From: Stenotrophomonas maltophilia
Lineage (GTDB): Bacteria; Pseudomonadota; Gammaproteobacteria; Xanthomonadales; Xanthomonadaceae
NCBI RefSeq assembly: GCF_013464485.1
Contig: NZ_RAUX01000012.1
Span: forward strand, 58,196-122,195
Reading direction: 5' to 3'
Length of the DNA: 64,000 bases
Part shown: piece by piece, positions 36,446 to 45,017 of the stretch
Layout of the letters: every line of letters starts with the position of its first letter
Position numbering within the stretch: position 1 is the first letter of the stretch
Position numbers and translations under genes: made by a program
Notes under the pieces: model-generated
The model's input: the letters and a program-made list of their open reading frames with translations, nothing else
What the model was told of the DNA's origin: nothing
Database searches by the model: none

Positions 36446-37174
36446 ATGACCTCCAAACATGCCGTCGCCCCCACGTTGCAGGCCGACGCACTGGAAAAGG
36501 GCTTCATGTCCGGCGATGTGCAGGTGCCGGTGCTGCGTGGCCTGTCGCTGGACATCTATCCCGGCGAGCTGACCCTGGTATCCGGCCCGTCCGGCTGCGG
36601 CAAGAGCACGCTGTTGTCGCTGCTGTCCGGCCTGTCCGCACCCGATGGTGGTCGCGTGCATGCACTCGGCCAGGATGTGGGCCACATGAGCCGCAGCGAG
36701 GTGGAGCGCTTCCGCCTGCACCATGTCGGCTTCGTGTTCCAGGGCTTCAACCTGTTCCCGGCGCTGACCGCGCTGGAGCAGGTGCAGCTGCCGCTGGGCT
36801 ACCGTGGCATGCGCAATCGCGAAAGCGAACTGCTGGCCCGTAAAGCGCTGGAAGAAGTGGGCCTCAGCCACCGCAGCCACATGCGTCCGGCGCAACTGTC
36901 CGGCGGCGAGAAGCAACGCGTGGCGGTGGCCCGCGCCTTCGCCAAGTCGCCGACGCTGATCTTCGCCGACGAACCCACCAGCGCGCTGGACGCCGAGAAC
37001 GGCCAGCGTGTGATCGACATCCTGCATCGCTACGCACGTGCGCATGGCGCCACCGTGCTGTGCGTAAGCCACGATCCGCGCCTGATCCGGCATGCCGATC
37101 GGGTGATCGCCATGGAAGACGGCATGGTCCGTGATGACCGCCGCCAGAACGAAACCGTAGAGTCCGCCCCATGA
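36446..37174 (+). CDS. ABC transporter ATP-binding protein, LolD/MacB/DevA type
   Basis: 242 aa. Walker A GPSGCGKST (about 47-55), Q loop in VFQGFNLF, signature LSGGEKQRVAVARA, Walker B LIFADEPTSALD and H-loop SHDPRL. Belongs to the lipoprotein-releasing/macrolide export ATPase family. Ten bases after the permease; the stop overlaps the adaptor gene start (ATGA). Confidence 0.93.
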   Translation: MTSKHAVAPTLQADALEKGFMSGDVQVPVLRGLSLDIYPGELTLVSGPSGCGKSTLLSLLSGLSAPDGGRVHALGQDVGHMSRSEVERFRLHHVGFVFQGFNLFPALTALEQVQLPLGYRGMRNRESELLARKALEEVGLSHRSHMRPAQLSGGEKQRVAVARAFAKSPTLIFADEPTSALDAENGQRVIDILHRYARAHGATVLCVSHDPRLIRHADRVIAMEDGMVRDDRRQNETVESAP

Positions 37175-38091
37175 CCAAGACGCCGCACCTGTTCTCCCTC
37201 AGCCTGGCCCTGTTCGCAGCACTGCTGCTCGGTGCCTGTTCCAGGGACGGGACTGCACCTGCAGGGACACCTGCGGGCAAGGCCGGAACCGCAACAGGCG
37301 GCAAGATCGCGGTTGCGCGCGGGATCATTGATGTCGAGGGTGGCCTGATCGCACTGGCACCGCCGGTGGATGGCTCGATCACCGGCGTGCCGGTAAAGGA
37401 GGGGGCCATGGTGAAGAAGGGGCAGCTGCTGCTGTCGCTGGATGGTGCCCTGTTGCAGCAGGAGGTGGCGATGGCCACCGCCGAACTTGCCTTGGCCAAT
37501 GACCGTTCGAGGGGCAGCGAGGCGCAGCTGCGCGAACTGGAGCGCAACGCCACCCGCCTGTCCACGGGCGCCAGCGAAGGCGTGTCCTCGAACCAGCAGG
37601 CCGATGCGGCCAAGCAGCAGCTGGCCGGTGTGCGCGCCGATGTCGACGTGGCGGGTGCGCAGGTCGATATGGCGCAGCACAAGCTGGAGCACGCGAAGCT
37701 GAAACTGCAGCAGATGTCGTTGAGCGCGCCGGAAGCCGGCACCGTGGTCGGCCAGGTGCCGGGCCTTGGTACCTTCGTGCAGGCCGGCAAGCCGGCGATT
37801 TCGCTTTTGCCGGCGCGGCCGCTGCAGGTACGCGCCGAGCTCAGCGCCGCCTATGCCGATGCTGTGCAGGTGGGGATGCAGGCCACCGTGGTGCCGGACA
37901 GTGATGGTGCCGAGAACACCGGCACGCTGCCGTCTGCACGCGTGGTGCGCATCAGCCCGATGTTTGCGCAGGCGCGTCTGCCTGAAGATGCAGGGCGTGG
38001 CGTAGCCAAGGTGGTGGAATGCGTGCTGGAGTTCGATGGCGAGCCCAAGGCGCGCTTCGGCCAGCATGTGCGGGTGGAGTTCCGGAAGTAG
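37171..38091 (+). CDS. HlyD/MacA-type periplasmic adaptor lipoprotein
   Basis: 306 aa. Lipoprotein signal with lipobox LLGAC (about residue 24), biotinyl-lipoyl-like halves around VDGSITGVPVKEGAMVKKGQ and SLSAPEAGTVVGQVPGLGTFV, a coiled-coil hairpin between them, and a C-terminal barrel. Connects the permease to the TolC-like protein. Last gene of the four-gene operon; two bases separate it from the convergent gene at 38094. Confidence 0.9.
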   Translation: MTKTPHLFSLSLALFAALLLGACSRDGTAPAGTPAGKAGTATGGKIAVARGIIDVEGGLIALAPPVDGSITGVPVKEGAMVKKGQLLLSLDGALLQQEVAMATAELALANDRSRGSEAQLRELERNATRLSTGASEGVSSNQQADAAKQQLAGVRADVDVAGAQVDMAQHKLEHAKLKLQQMSLSAPEAGTVVGQVPGLGTFVQAGKPAISLLPARPLQVRAELSAAYADAVQVGMQATVVPDSDGAENTGTLPSARVVRISPMFAQARLPEDAGRGVAKVVECVLEFDGEPKARFGQHVRVEFRK

Positions 38092-38093
38092 GC

Positions 38094-38543
38094 CTAGCGC
38101 TGCGGCGAAGAAGCCTGTGGTGACCCTCGACGCCTTATCGCCCGCCACGCACTCACCAGCGATGCCACGCACAGCGCCAGCAGCAGGCCCACGTCCAGCA
38201 GCAGCAGCCACAGCAGATGCATGCCGCGAACCGGAGGCTGGTGCATCGCTGACAGCATCCACGGCACCGACCACGCCAGCAGCAGGGCGAAGGCGATCAG
38301 CAGGCGCAGCCACAGCCGTTTGAGTTTCCAGGGCCGCACGATCAAGGCGGCCACCACCAGTTCAACCGTGCCCAGCAGCGCGAACACGATGACGGTACTG
38401 GTCGGGTAGGGCAGCTCGGTGCCCTCCAGGCGGTGCAGCAGCCAGTAGTCCGGGGTGAAGCCGGCATTGACCAGCGCTGCGATCAACGCCAACCAGGTGA
38501 GCGCGACCAACAGCCAGAACAGACGGACATAGCGTCTAGGCAT
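38094..38543 (-). CDS. Hypothetical four-helix membrane protein
   Basis: 149 aa with four predicted membrane helices (about 8-28, 48-66, 78-98, 108-130) and a basic tail. Overlaps the upstream membrane-protein gene by 8 bases on the same strand, so the pair is probably cotranscribed. Family not recognised. Confidence 0.6.
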   Translation of the reverse strand: MPRRYVRLFWLLVALTWLALIAALVNAGFTPDYWLLHRLEGTELPYPTSTVIVFALLGTVELVVAALIVRPWKLKRLWLRLLIAFALLLAWSVPWMLSAMHQPPVRGMHLLWLLLLDVGLLLALCVASLVSAWRAIRRRGSPQASSPQR

Positions 38544-38937
38544 CGGTGGTATCCGTAATGCGGAGCGGTCGGCTGCGTGATGAAAGCCGGCGGCTGGCGA
38601 TGATTGCAGCCAGTGTCAGCAAGCCGGGCCCGACCGTGAAGTACAGCAGGCGCAGCGGGTGGTTGTGCATCAGCGTCCAGATGGCGAAAGCCACGGGGAC
38701 CGCCAGTACCAGCAGCTTGGCCCGCAGCGGTCGCAGCACGGCGATCAGTGGCTGGGCACCGATGAGCACCCAGAACAGATAAAACTGGGCGATGCCCAGG
38801 CCGACGTCACGATGTGAGGTAAAGCCGAAATGGTTGCCATACCAGTTCATTCCCAGCGGCATCAGTGCCCAGTACAGCAGGGCCACCAGCAGATGCAGCA
38901 GCAGGGCGATCAACAGGGGCGTGCCGCGAAGGAGCAT
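38536..38937 (-). CDS. Hypothetical membrane protein
   Basis: 133 aa from the ATG read at 38937-38935; several hydrophobic segments (LLIALLLHLLVALLYWAL at the start, then about 45-65, 75-92 and 98-115). A longer upstream frame runs through tRNA sequence and is not credible. Overlaps the gene at 38094 and may form an operon with it. Function unknown. Confidence 0.6.
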   Translation of the reverse strand: MLLRGTPLLIALLLHLLVALLYWALMPLGMNWYGNHFGFTSHRDVGLGIAQFYLFWVLIGAQPLIAVLRPLRAKLLVLAVPVAFAIWTLMHNHPLRLLYFTVGPGLLTLAAIIASRRLSSRSRPLRITDTTDA

Positions 38938-39006
38938 GGGCGAGCGAGGCCTGGCGGGGCAGCGTACCCCAACGCGGACGCTCGTGACCGCATGATGTGA
39001 AGACTG

Positions 39007-39035
39007 TTGACGGCGTGAAGGAATTTGGACACAAT
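39007..39035 (+). promoter_or_regulatory. Promoter of tRNA-Gly copy 3
   Basis: TTGACG (39007-39012) and CACAAT (39030-39035), 17-base spacer; paralogous to the promoter at 32630. Confidence 0.65.
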
Positions 39036-39066
39036 AGCGCTCCTTCGACGCAGGTCGAATGAATCT

Positions 39067-39142
<76 letters not shown>

Positions 39143-39149
39143 GATTCTA

Positions 39150-39176
39150 CAGGGCCCCGGTAGGGGCCTTGTTTTT
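39150..39176 (+). terminator. Terminator-like hairpin after tRNA-Gly copy 3
   Basis: CAGGGCCCC pairs with GGGGCCTTG, followed by TTTTT. Copy 4 and tRNA-Cys have no strong promoter visible, so leakage through this hairpin may feed them. Confidence 0.7.
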
Positions 39177-39284
39177 CTCCCGCCACGGCAAGGCGGGGCA
39201 CGTTGGGCCACAAGGCTTTGCGCGCAGTCAGAAATGTGAAATCGCTGGTGTGTGTTCCGGATTTCCGGTACCATGACGGCTTAC

Positions 39285-39360
<76 letters not shown>

Positions 39361-39427
39361 TGTTCCGACAGGCCCCATCTTGGGGTTTTGTCTTGTCAGG
39401 GGCTTCGTTCCTGGCGCGCAGTACGTT

Positions 39428-39501
39428 GGCCTCATGGCAGAGTGGCTATGCACCGGATTGCAAATCCGTTTACAGCGGTTCGATTCCGCTTGAGGCCTCC
39501 A
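39428..39501 (+). tRNA. tRNA-Cys (anticodon GCA)
   Basis: 74 nt: acceptor GGCCTCA/TGAGGCC, anticodon loop TTGCAAA (GCA), discriminator T as required for tRNA-Cys, encoded CCA. Confidence 0.97.
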
Positions 39502-39504
39502 AAT

Positions 39505-39535
39505 AAAGCCCTGATTTATCAGGGCTTTTTCTTTT
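39505..39535 (+). terminator. Terminator after tRNA-Cys
   Basis: Perfect 10-bp stem AAAGCCCTGA/TCAGGGCTTT with TTTA loop and the tail TTTTTCTTTT; ends the tRNA cluster. Confidence 0.92.
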
Positions 39536-39577
39536 GTCGCAGTGCCGCGCTCGTGCAGCGCCTCGCCGATCCTCGTC

Positions 39578-40033
39578 CTATGGGGTTGCCTGCGTTGCGC
39601 ATGCGTCCAGCAGAGGCAGCAGGCCCTGCGTACTGAAGGTGTTGCGTGCAACGCTGTCGCGCGCGGTGATGCGCTGACCACCGGCACGGATCTGCTCAAC
39701 GATCACAGCGGTATCGCGATCCAGGATGATCCTTCGATCACTTGCTTCTGAATGGGCATCGACCTGCACACCAATCTCGGTGTTGCCGACCTCGCTGAAC
39801 GACACGCTGATGGTAGGCGCGAGCCCCGGCTCGAAGATGAAGTACGGGAAGGGGCGCGACGGAGCGCGGGGAAAGACTGCGCATCTGCCGGCGCTTTCGT
39901 CCGTATCGCCCTTTCGAACCAGGGTCCACGCCGACGGTGGATCAGCGGGCAGCCTGTCATCCGCGCGTACCGGCTGCATGCCGACGGGACTGATGATGGA
40001 TGCGGCGGTAATGAGCAGGGCGTGGCGATACAT
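39578..40033 (-). CDS. Hypothetical exported protein
   Basis: About 151 aa from the ATG at 40033; N-terminal signal-like segment (MYRHALLITAASIISPVGMQPVRA), then a soluble domain with two Cys. An upstream in-frame start would lengthen it but spoils the signal peptide. No recognised family; minus strand, downstream of no clear operon partner. Confidence 0.55.
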   Translation of the reverse strand: MYRHALLITAASIISPVGMQPVRADDRLPADPPSAWTLVRKGDTDESAGRCAVFPRAPSRPFPYFIFEPGLAPTISVSFSEVGNTEIGVQVDAHSEASDRRIILDRDTAVIVEQIRAGGQRITARDSVARNTFSTQGLLPLLDACATQATP

Positions 40034-40175
40034 GACGGTTCTTGTCGCAGTGCCTGACGGTGCCTTGGCGGGGCCGCAGCATAGCGCGTCGGGCACCCGC
40101 AGGTGGCGTTCCAGTCTCATTCCCCCACGACATGGCAAGGCGCTATGGTCAGGTTCCAAGTCTTAGGGAGCTGCA

Positions 40176-40229
40176 ATGGCGAGCAAGGACATGAATCACT
40201 GCGGTATGCAGCCGGTACGCGGGCAATGA
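40176..40229 (+). CDS. 17-codon leader ORF coupled to the next gene
   Basis: MASKDMNHCGMQPVRGQ: ATG 40176 preceded by AGGGAG (40165-40170); its stop TGA (40227-40229) overlaps the ATG at 40226. It is probably translated to couple or regulate expression of the following gene. Confidence 0.35.
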   Translation: MASKDMNHCGMQPVRGQ

Positions 40230-40495
40230 GCAAATCCTCGGCGGAAGTACGCTGGCTGACGTTCCGGCTGATGAACGGCCAATCGATCGGGCCGGACCGT
40301 TTGAAGGACGGGTGGGTGGTCGCTTCGGAAACCCGGCACTGTGGTGTGCGTCGCGAGGCCATCGAAGGCGCAGGCGTGGTTTACGCGCTGTATGCGCCGG
40401 CCAATCTGGCATCACCACGGCGCGCGGAGATGCGCATGCGCGAATTCCTGATGAGCTGCGGCTACACCTTCACCATGGGAACGTTGGGCGGCTGA
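40226..40495 (+). CDS. Hypothetical protein
   Basis: 89 aa, soluble, with two separated Cys (HCGVRREAI and MSCGYTF). The start at 40226 lacks its own good SD but overlaps the stop of a 17-codon ORF that has one. An alternative start at 40145 in the same frame would add 27 residues. Family not recognised. Confidence 0.5.
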   Translation: MSKSSAEVRWLTFRLMNGQSIGPDRLKDGWVVASETRHCGVRREAIEGAGVVYALYAPANLASPRRAEMRMREFLMSCGYTFTMGTLGG

Positions 40496-40510
40496 CACCG
40501 CCCATCGCCG

Positions 40511-41275
40511 TCATGGCCGTACGGTAAGTGCCTGGCCGAGCGTGCCGATTGGTCCGTGCGCATCGTGCAGCACGGTGCTGGTCAGGCCAAGCCCCTCGCG
40601 GCCGAACGAGACTGACGTGTCGAAGCCCAGCCATTCGCCTTCGGGTGTGCCGAACAGGTGGGCGGTCAGGTCGAGGTTGGGAAAGGCGATCTCCTTCGGG
40701 TCGGCGCGCACGGCCATGCCATTGGACAGATCGAACAGGGTGGCTGCACGCGCCAGCGGACTGACGGTCTCGCCGTCCAGCAGCGCATGTTTCGCACGCG
40801 CCCAGTAGGTGGCACGGCCTGGCCCCTGATCGTGTCGACGGATCTCCACGCTCTTGATGAATCCGCCGGGCCATACCGTGCCCGGGTCCCACGCCGGCAT
40901 CGATTCCGGCGGTGCGATGGCAGCGATCGGTGTGCCGGCGATGGCCTGCGTATCGTTCGGGCGCATCAGCCACGCACGTACGCGCAGCGCCGCGCGATTG
41001 TCATGGCGCAGCGTGGCTTCGACCAGTTCGATGGTACGGCCGCCCCGCAGTACCTGCACCCCGGCCTCCATCGCTTCAATCGGAATGGTGCCGAGAATGT
41101 CGTAGGACAGGCGCGCGATCAGAAAGCCGTGACCACGCGCAGCGGCGTCGCGTTCCAGGTGGTGGGCGAGCAGTCCGATCGCAGGCGCAATGTGCTGCTC
41201 GCGGATGTTCCAGGCGCCGCCGGTATGTTCGGTTGGCAGGTAGCGGGTGTCACTCAGTCGTTCGAAGAAGGCCAT
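40511..41275 (-). CDS. Acyl-CoA thioesterase family protein (double hotdog)
   Basis: 254 aa. Two tandem hotdog halves, the first containing ERDAAARGHGFLIARLSYDILGTIPI and the second HLFGTPEGEWLGFDTSVSFGREGLGLTSTVLHD, typical of TesB-like/4HBT_3 thioesterase proteins that hydrolyse acyl-CoA thioesters. The conserved DTSV..G..GLTSTVLHDA..PIGT end is a good family marker. Substrate unknown. Confidence 0.8.
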   Translation of the reverse strand: MAFFERLSDTRYLPTEHTGGAWNIREQHIAPAIGLLAHHLERDAAARGHGFLIARLSYDILGTIPIEAMEAGVQVLRGGRTIELVEATLRHDNRAALRVRAWLMRPNDTQAIAGTPIAAIAPPESMPAWDPGTVWPGGFIKSVEIRRHDQGPGRATYWARAKHALLDGETVSPLARAATLFDLSNGMAVRADPKEIAFPNLDLTAHLFGTPEGEWLGFDTSVSFGREGLGLTSTVLHDAHGPIGTLGQALTVRP

Positions 41276-41392
41276 CGTGTGCGTTGCTTCAACAGGGAGG
41301 GAGGCAGCGGGTGCTGCACCGGCGCCCGCATCGTAAGCGTTTGGCCACGTGGTGGGCGGGGCCGGCTCCCGAGGGAACCGGCCGGATGCCGG

Positions 41393-41593
41393 TCAGGGCG
41401 ACGCGCAGTCCATTTCGCGGCACAGCTTGTACTCGGCCAGGCACTGCTCAGAGGTCTTGCCCAGCGGCCCATGGGTAGCACGCAGGCACTGTTCGTACTT
41501 CAATGTGCAGAACTCGCAGGTATCTGCGGCGAAGGCCAGGCCGGTCACGGCCATGCCAAGGAGCATCACGGTCTTCAAGGTCGTCTTGATCAT
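41393..41593 (-). CDS. Small secreted Cys-rich protein
   Basis: 66 aa. Signal peptide MIKTTLKTVMLLGMAVTGLAFAAD, then about 43 residues with six Cys (CEFC, C, C, C, C), able to form three disulfides in the periplasm or outside the cell. No family recognised. Neither neighbour suggests a role. Confidence 0.6.
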   Translation of the reverse strand: MIKTTLKTVMLLGMAVTGLAFAADTCEFCTLKYEQCLRATHGPLGKTSEQCLAEYKLCREMDCASP

Positions 41594-41691
41594 CACGTCA
41601 GTCCTTTGTCCGCCCGTCAATGGGCCGGGCCACGATAGCAGCCGCTGCCGAGCTGTCCCGCCGCACTGCAGCACCGCAGCACGATGCTGCT

Positions 41692-42768
41692 TCAGCGCTG
41701 CACCGCCTTCAACGCCTCGATTACCTGGGCATTGGAGAAGCCGCAGTGTCCTTCACCCGCCGCAGGAAGCACCCGCGGCAGTGGCGCAGCGCCTACACGC
41801 GTGGCCAGCTGCGGATACACCGTCTGCATATGCGGCACGATGGTCGGGTCGTTGTGGTTGAACTGGATCACCAGGGGTCGCTTCAGCGCGCCTGTCATTG
41901 CCAGCGTGCCGCGCACGTGCGCCTGCGCGGCAGGCACGGCATTGATGCGCTGCACTCCGGCATTGAATGCGGCATCATCGCCGAAGCCGCTGTAGACCAC
42001 GCCGATGTTGCCGACCGGCATGCCGCCGCTGCGTGTGGCCAACTCATGCAGGACCAGAGTGTGCAGGCTGATCGTACCGGCCAGTTCGTCGGGGGATACC
42101 TGCAGCCGCTGTGCCAGCAATGCGGCAGGCGCCGGGTCGCGCTGCAGCGCAGCGGCGATGCCCTGGTACAGTTCGCCCTGCGGCAGCACGGCTGCTTCGC
42201 GCGATGCCAATCCGGATCCTGGCAGGCCCTCCGCCTTGGGGAAGAAGTAATCGAACGCGATCAAGGTGGTCAGCAGTTCGGTCGCGATCTGTTCGCCACT
42301 GAGATTGGCTCCGCACAGCGACACGCCGCCGGCATAGTGTCTCGGGAAGCGTTCGAGGCTGCCGATGGTCACGGCACCGCCCATCGAGAAGCCCAGCATC
42401 CAGGTACGGCGTACGCGCTTGAGTTCCCGCGCGGCGTATTCGCGCAGGCGTTCGGTGTCGTTGATCGCATCGGCCACGGCCCAGCCCTGGCTGGAATACG
42501 CGCTCTGCGCGACGGCGTAACCCGCTCCCAGCAGTGCGGCTGTGCTGTCATTGGCCGCCATCGGCGTGGTGCGCGGCACACCCACGGGTTCATAGCCGTG
42601 GGCCAGCATCACCAGCTCGCCGTTCCAGTCTGCCGGCACATCCAGCCGCCAGGGCGCGCCCTGCAGTTCGCCGCTGAGCGCGCGCGGTGCCGTGGGCGGT
42701 GCGGCAAGCAATACCGTCGAAGGCAGTAGCAGGCCAAGAGCGAGGGCACATCGAAGCAAGGGATGCAT
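41692..42768 (-). CDS. Secreted alpha/beta-hydrolase
   Basis: About 358 aa. Signal peptide (MHPLLRCALALGLLLPSTVLLAAP) and an alpha/beta-hydrolase domain with nucleophile elbow GFSMGG (about residue 140) and a C-terminal His in the AGEGHCGFS context; an Asp lies in FNHNDPTIVP. The start ATG 42768 has GGA at 9-base spacing; the ATG at 42777 is alternative but sits directly on that site. Periplasmic or extracellular; substrate unknown. Confidence 0.8.
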   Translation of the reverse strand: MHPLLRCALALGLLLPSTVLLAAPPTAPRALSGELQGAPWRLDVPADWNGELVMLAHGYEPVGVPRTTPMAANDSTAALLGAGYAVAQSAYSSQGWAVADAINDTERLREYAARELKRVRRTWMLGFSMGGAVTIGSLERFPRHYAGGVSLCGANLSGEQIATELLTTLIAFDYFFPKAEGLPGSGLASREAAVLPQGELYQGIAAALQRDPAPAALLAQRLQVSPDELAGTISLHTLVLHELATRSGGMPVGNIGVVYSGFGDDAAFNAGVQRINAVPAAQAHVRGTLAMTGALKRPLVIQFNHNDPTIVPHMQTVYPQLATRVGAAPLPRVLPAAGEGHCGFSNAQVIEALKAVQR

Positions 42769-42958
42769 CGCAGTCATTCCATCCGGGAATGGCGCCGAGC
42801 ATAGATCGCGGCGCCACCTTGCGCGCGCTGCACTGCCGCAGGGGATTGCGGGCCGCACAGGCGGCGCTCTACGCTGGCTGCATGGCCCTGCACGTTGCCG
42901 CGCTGATTATCCGCATTCCCCACGGGAGGGCGGGATAGCGCGTAGCCGTCACGGTCAC

Positions 42959-42984
42959 GCAAACCGCCCGGGAAGGCGGATTGC
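42959..42984 (+). repeat. Strong hairpin upstream of the AAA kinase
   Basis: GCAAACCGCC (42959-42968) pairs with GGCGGATTGC (42975-42984) with one A-A mismatch. CCCGGGA within it (42967-42973) can alternatively pair with TCCCGGG (42996-43002), just upstream of the kinase ribosome binding site. Confidence 0.4.
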
Positions 42985-43029
42985 ATGCAGCGCTCTCCCG
43001 GGTATTGGAATCCACCGAGGAGAGTGCAG

Positions 43030-43536
43030 ATGCAACACCCGTTATCCACCCACGGTACCCCGACCCTGCACCTGCTGTGCGGCAAGATCGGTGCAGGCAA
43101 GTCCACGCTGTCGCAGCAATTGGCGACGAGGCCGCACCACGTGCTGATCAGCGAGGACGCATGGTTGGCGGCGCTGTATCCGGGCGAGATCCATTCCATC
43201 GCCGATTACCTGCAGCGCGCCGCCACGTTGCGCGCTGTGCTGGTTGATCATCTGCGCGCGTTGCTGCGGGCGCGCGTTTCCGTGGTGCTCGATTTCCCCT
43301 TCAACACACCGGCGGCACGCGCCTGGGCACGCGATCTGTTCGAGCCCACCGGCGCCGCGCACGAGCTGCATTTCCTCGACATCGATGATGACGTCTGCAA
43401 AGCACGGCTGCGTATGCGCAATGCGCGCGGCGGGCACCCGTTCCAGGCCAGCGACGATGAATTCGAGCAGATCACCCGTCATTTCGTGGCGCCGGCTGCG
43501 GAAGAGGGCTTTGTGGTGATCCGCCATACGGCGTAG
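43030..43536 (+). CDS. P-loop AAA/kinase-like ATPase
   Basis: 168 aa. Walker A GKIGAGKST (about 19-27), SEDAW and RAVLVDHLRALLRARVSVVLDFPFNT blocks, and a lid segment RLRMRNARGGHPFQ. This matches the small P-loop kinases of the zeta-toxin/AAA_33 class found alone in many genomes. The start has GAGGAGAG just upstream. No antitoxin partner is seen, so a toxin role is not supported. Confidence 0.75.
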   Translation: MQHPLSTHGTPTLHLLCGKIGAGKSTLSQQLATRPHHVLISEDAWLAALYPGEIHSIADYLQRAATLRAVLVDHLRALLRARVSVVLDFPFNTPAARAWARDLFEPTGAAHELHFLDIDDDVCKARLRMRNARGGHPFQASDDEFEQITRHFVAPAAEEGFVVIRHTA

Positions 43537-43554
43537 GAGTGGGCGCGGTGCCGG

Positions 43555-44046
43555 TCAGGTTGCGGGCACCGCTCCACCGCAGGCGACCCGATGCATCGGG
43601 AAGTCGATCGCCTGTTCGGGATTGTCCTGTGCGACCTCGATGCGCGCATGCGCCCGCTGCGCGCCGAGGCGCCGGTAGCGGATGCGCTGCGGGAAGTCAT
43701 TGGCTGGGTTTTCGAACACGGCTTCGTCGCCATCCACGGTGGTGGCGTTGAACTCGGTGGCGTTCCGGCCGGAGGGCAGGGCGGTCAGCACCAGGCGCCC
43801 ATCATCGTGCTGGCGCAGTTGCATGAACTCGAAGCCCACCGTGCGACCGTCTCTCAGGCTGCGGCTGCTGCCCAGCAGGGTGCCGCCGGCGAGGGTGGAC
43901 CACTGCTCGCCGGCACCGGCTGGCTGGCCATCAAGCTGCCAGCAACCGGCCAGCCAGGCAAGGTGTTCGATCTTCGACGGTGATGCGGACTGTGCGTGCG
44001 GGGCGGCCAGCAGCGGCAACAGGGCCAGGGCGATGCGGAGCGACAT
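43555..44046 (-). CDS. DUF6265 family exported protein
   Basis: 163 aa. Signal peptide ending HAQSA, then the DUF6265 pattern LAWLAGCWQLDG ... EQWSTLAGGTLLGSSRSLRDGRTVGFEFMQL ... FENPANDFPQRIRY. The start ATG 44046 has a close GGAGG (5-base spacing). Function unknown; periplasmic. It converges with the kinase gene 19 bases away. Confidence 0.8.
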   Translation of the reverse strand: MSLRIALALLPLLAAPHAQSASPSKIEHLAWLAGCWQLDGQPAGAGEQWSTLAGGTLLGSSRSLRDGRTVGFEFMQLRQHDDGRLVLTALPSGRNATEFNATTVDGDEAVFENPANDFPQRIRYRRLGAQRAHARIEVAQDNPEQAIDFPMHRVACGGAVPAT

Positions 44047-44180
44047 CGGTGCCTCCATGCGCGGGAGTGTGCGGCCTGTATAGCGCCCGGGAGATCGTGC
44101 GGCCAGTGCCATCCTTTCTAGTCATGATTCCGATACGATCTGTCGCATTGAGCTCGCCTCGCTTGACCCAAGGTCCCATC

Positions 44181-45014
44181 ATGGTCGACCGTCTCGCCAT
44201 TCTGCTTGAGCGCTTCGCAGTCACCGCTTCGGTGTTCCATGCAGGGGCGCTGTGCGGCATCAACACGCTGGATGGAGAGGACGACGCGGGCCAGTTGCAC
44301 CTGGTGCGGCGTGGGCCGCTGCAGGTCAGGCACGGTCAGCAGACCGTGCAGGTCGAGGTGCCCAGCCTGCTGCTGTACCCACGGCCGATGCCACACCGCT
44401 TCAGTACCGACCCGCAGCAGGGGGCCGACATGGCCTGCGCGAACCTGCATTTCGAAGGCGGCCGACTCAATCCGATCAGTGCCGCACTGCCTGATTTCAT
44501 CTGTCTGCCGCTGGCCGACCTGTATGGCGGCAACGCTGCGCTGGAACTGCTGTTCGAGGAGGCCTTCGAGCAGCGCTGCGGGCGCACCGCGATGGTCAAC
44601 CGGCTGTTCGAAGTGGTGATGATCCAGGTGCTGCGGCAGCTGATGGAAGGCGGTGAGATGCGTGGCGGTCTGTTCGCCGGGCTTGGCCATCCGCGATTGC
44701 GACTGGCGCTGGTGGCAATGCACGAAGCGCCAGCCCAGGCGTGGACGCTGGAGGACCTGGCCGAGGTGGCTGGCATGTCACGCAGCGTGTTCGCGGCCAG
44801 CTTCCGCGAGGCGATGGGTACTACCCCAGGCCAGTACCTGCAGGGCTGGCGGGTCGGGCTGGCGCAGCAGGCATTGCGCCAGGGGCGGCCACTGAAGCGG
44901 ATTGCCGACGAAGTGGGCTATGGCAGCGAAGCAGCGTTGTCTCGCGCGTTCAAGGCGCATACCGGACAGTCGCCACGGGAATGGCGGGGGCAGGCTCGAG
45001 CCAGTACGGCCTGA
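44181..45014 (+). CDS. AraC-family transcriptional regulator (cupin N-terminus)
   Basis: About 277 aa. The N-terminal cupin-type sensor domain (about 1-160) has GALCGINTLDG and the YPRPMPHRF block; the C-terminal double HTH (about 180-275) contains LEDLAEVAGMSRSVFAASFREAMG and IADEVGYGSEAALSRAFKAHTGQSP. The ATG at 44181 has AAGG upstream. Likely regulates a neighbour in response to a small molecule; the target is unknown. Confidence 0.88.
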   Translation: MVDRLAILLERFAVTASVFHAGALCGINTLDGEDDAGQLHLVRRGPLQVRHGQQTVQVEVPSLLLYPRPMPHRFSTDPQQGADMACANLHFEGGRLNPISAALPDFICLPLADLYGGNAALELLFEEAFEQRCGRTAMVNRLFEVVMIQVLRQLMEGGEMRGGLFAGLGHPRLRLALVAMHEAPAQAWTLEDLAEVAGMSRSVFAASFREAMGTTPGQYLQGWRVGLAQQALRQGRPLKRIADEVGYGSEAALSRAFKAHTGQSPREWRGQARASTA

Positions 45015-45017
45015 GTC

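Noticed and set aside
42945-43010. c-di-GMP riboswitch before the kinase gene, suggested by CACGCAAACC
   Set aside because: The rest of the GEMM consensus, notably the GGGACGCAAAGCC block, is absent.
43030-43536. Zeta-toxin of a toxin-antitoxin pair
   Set aside because: No antitoxin gene adjoins it and the family includes many stand-alone kinases.
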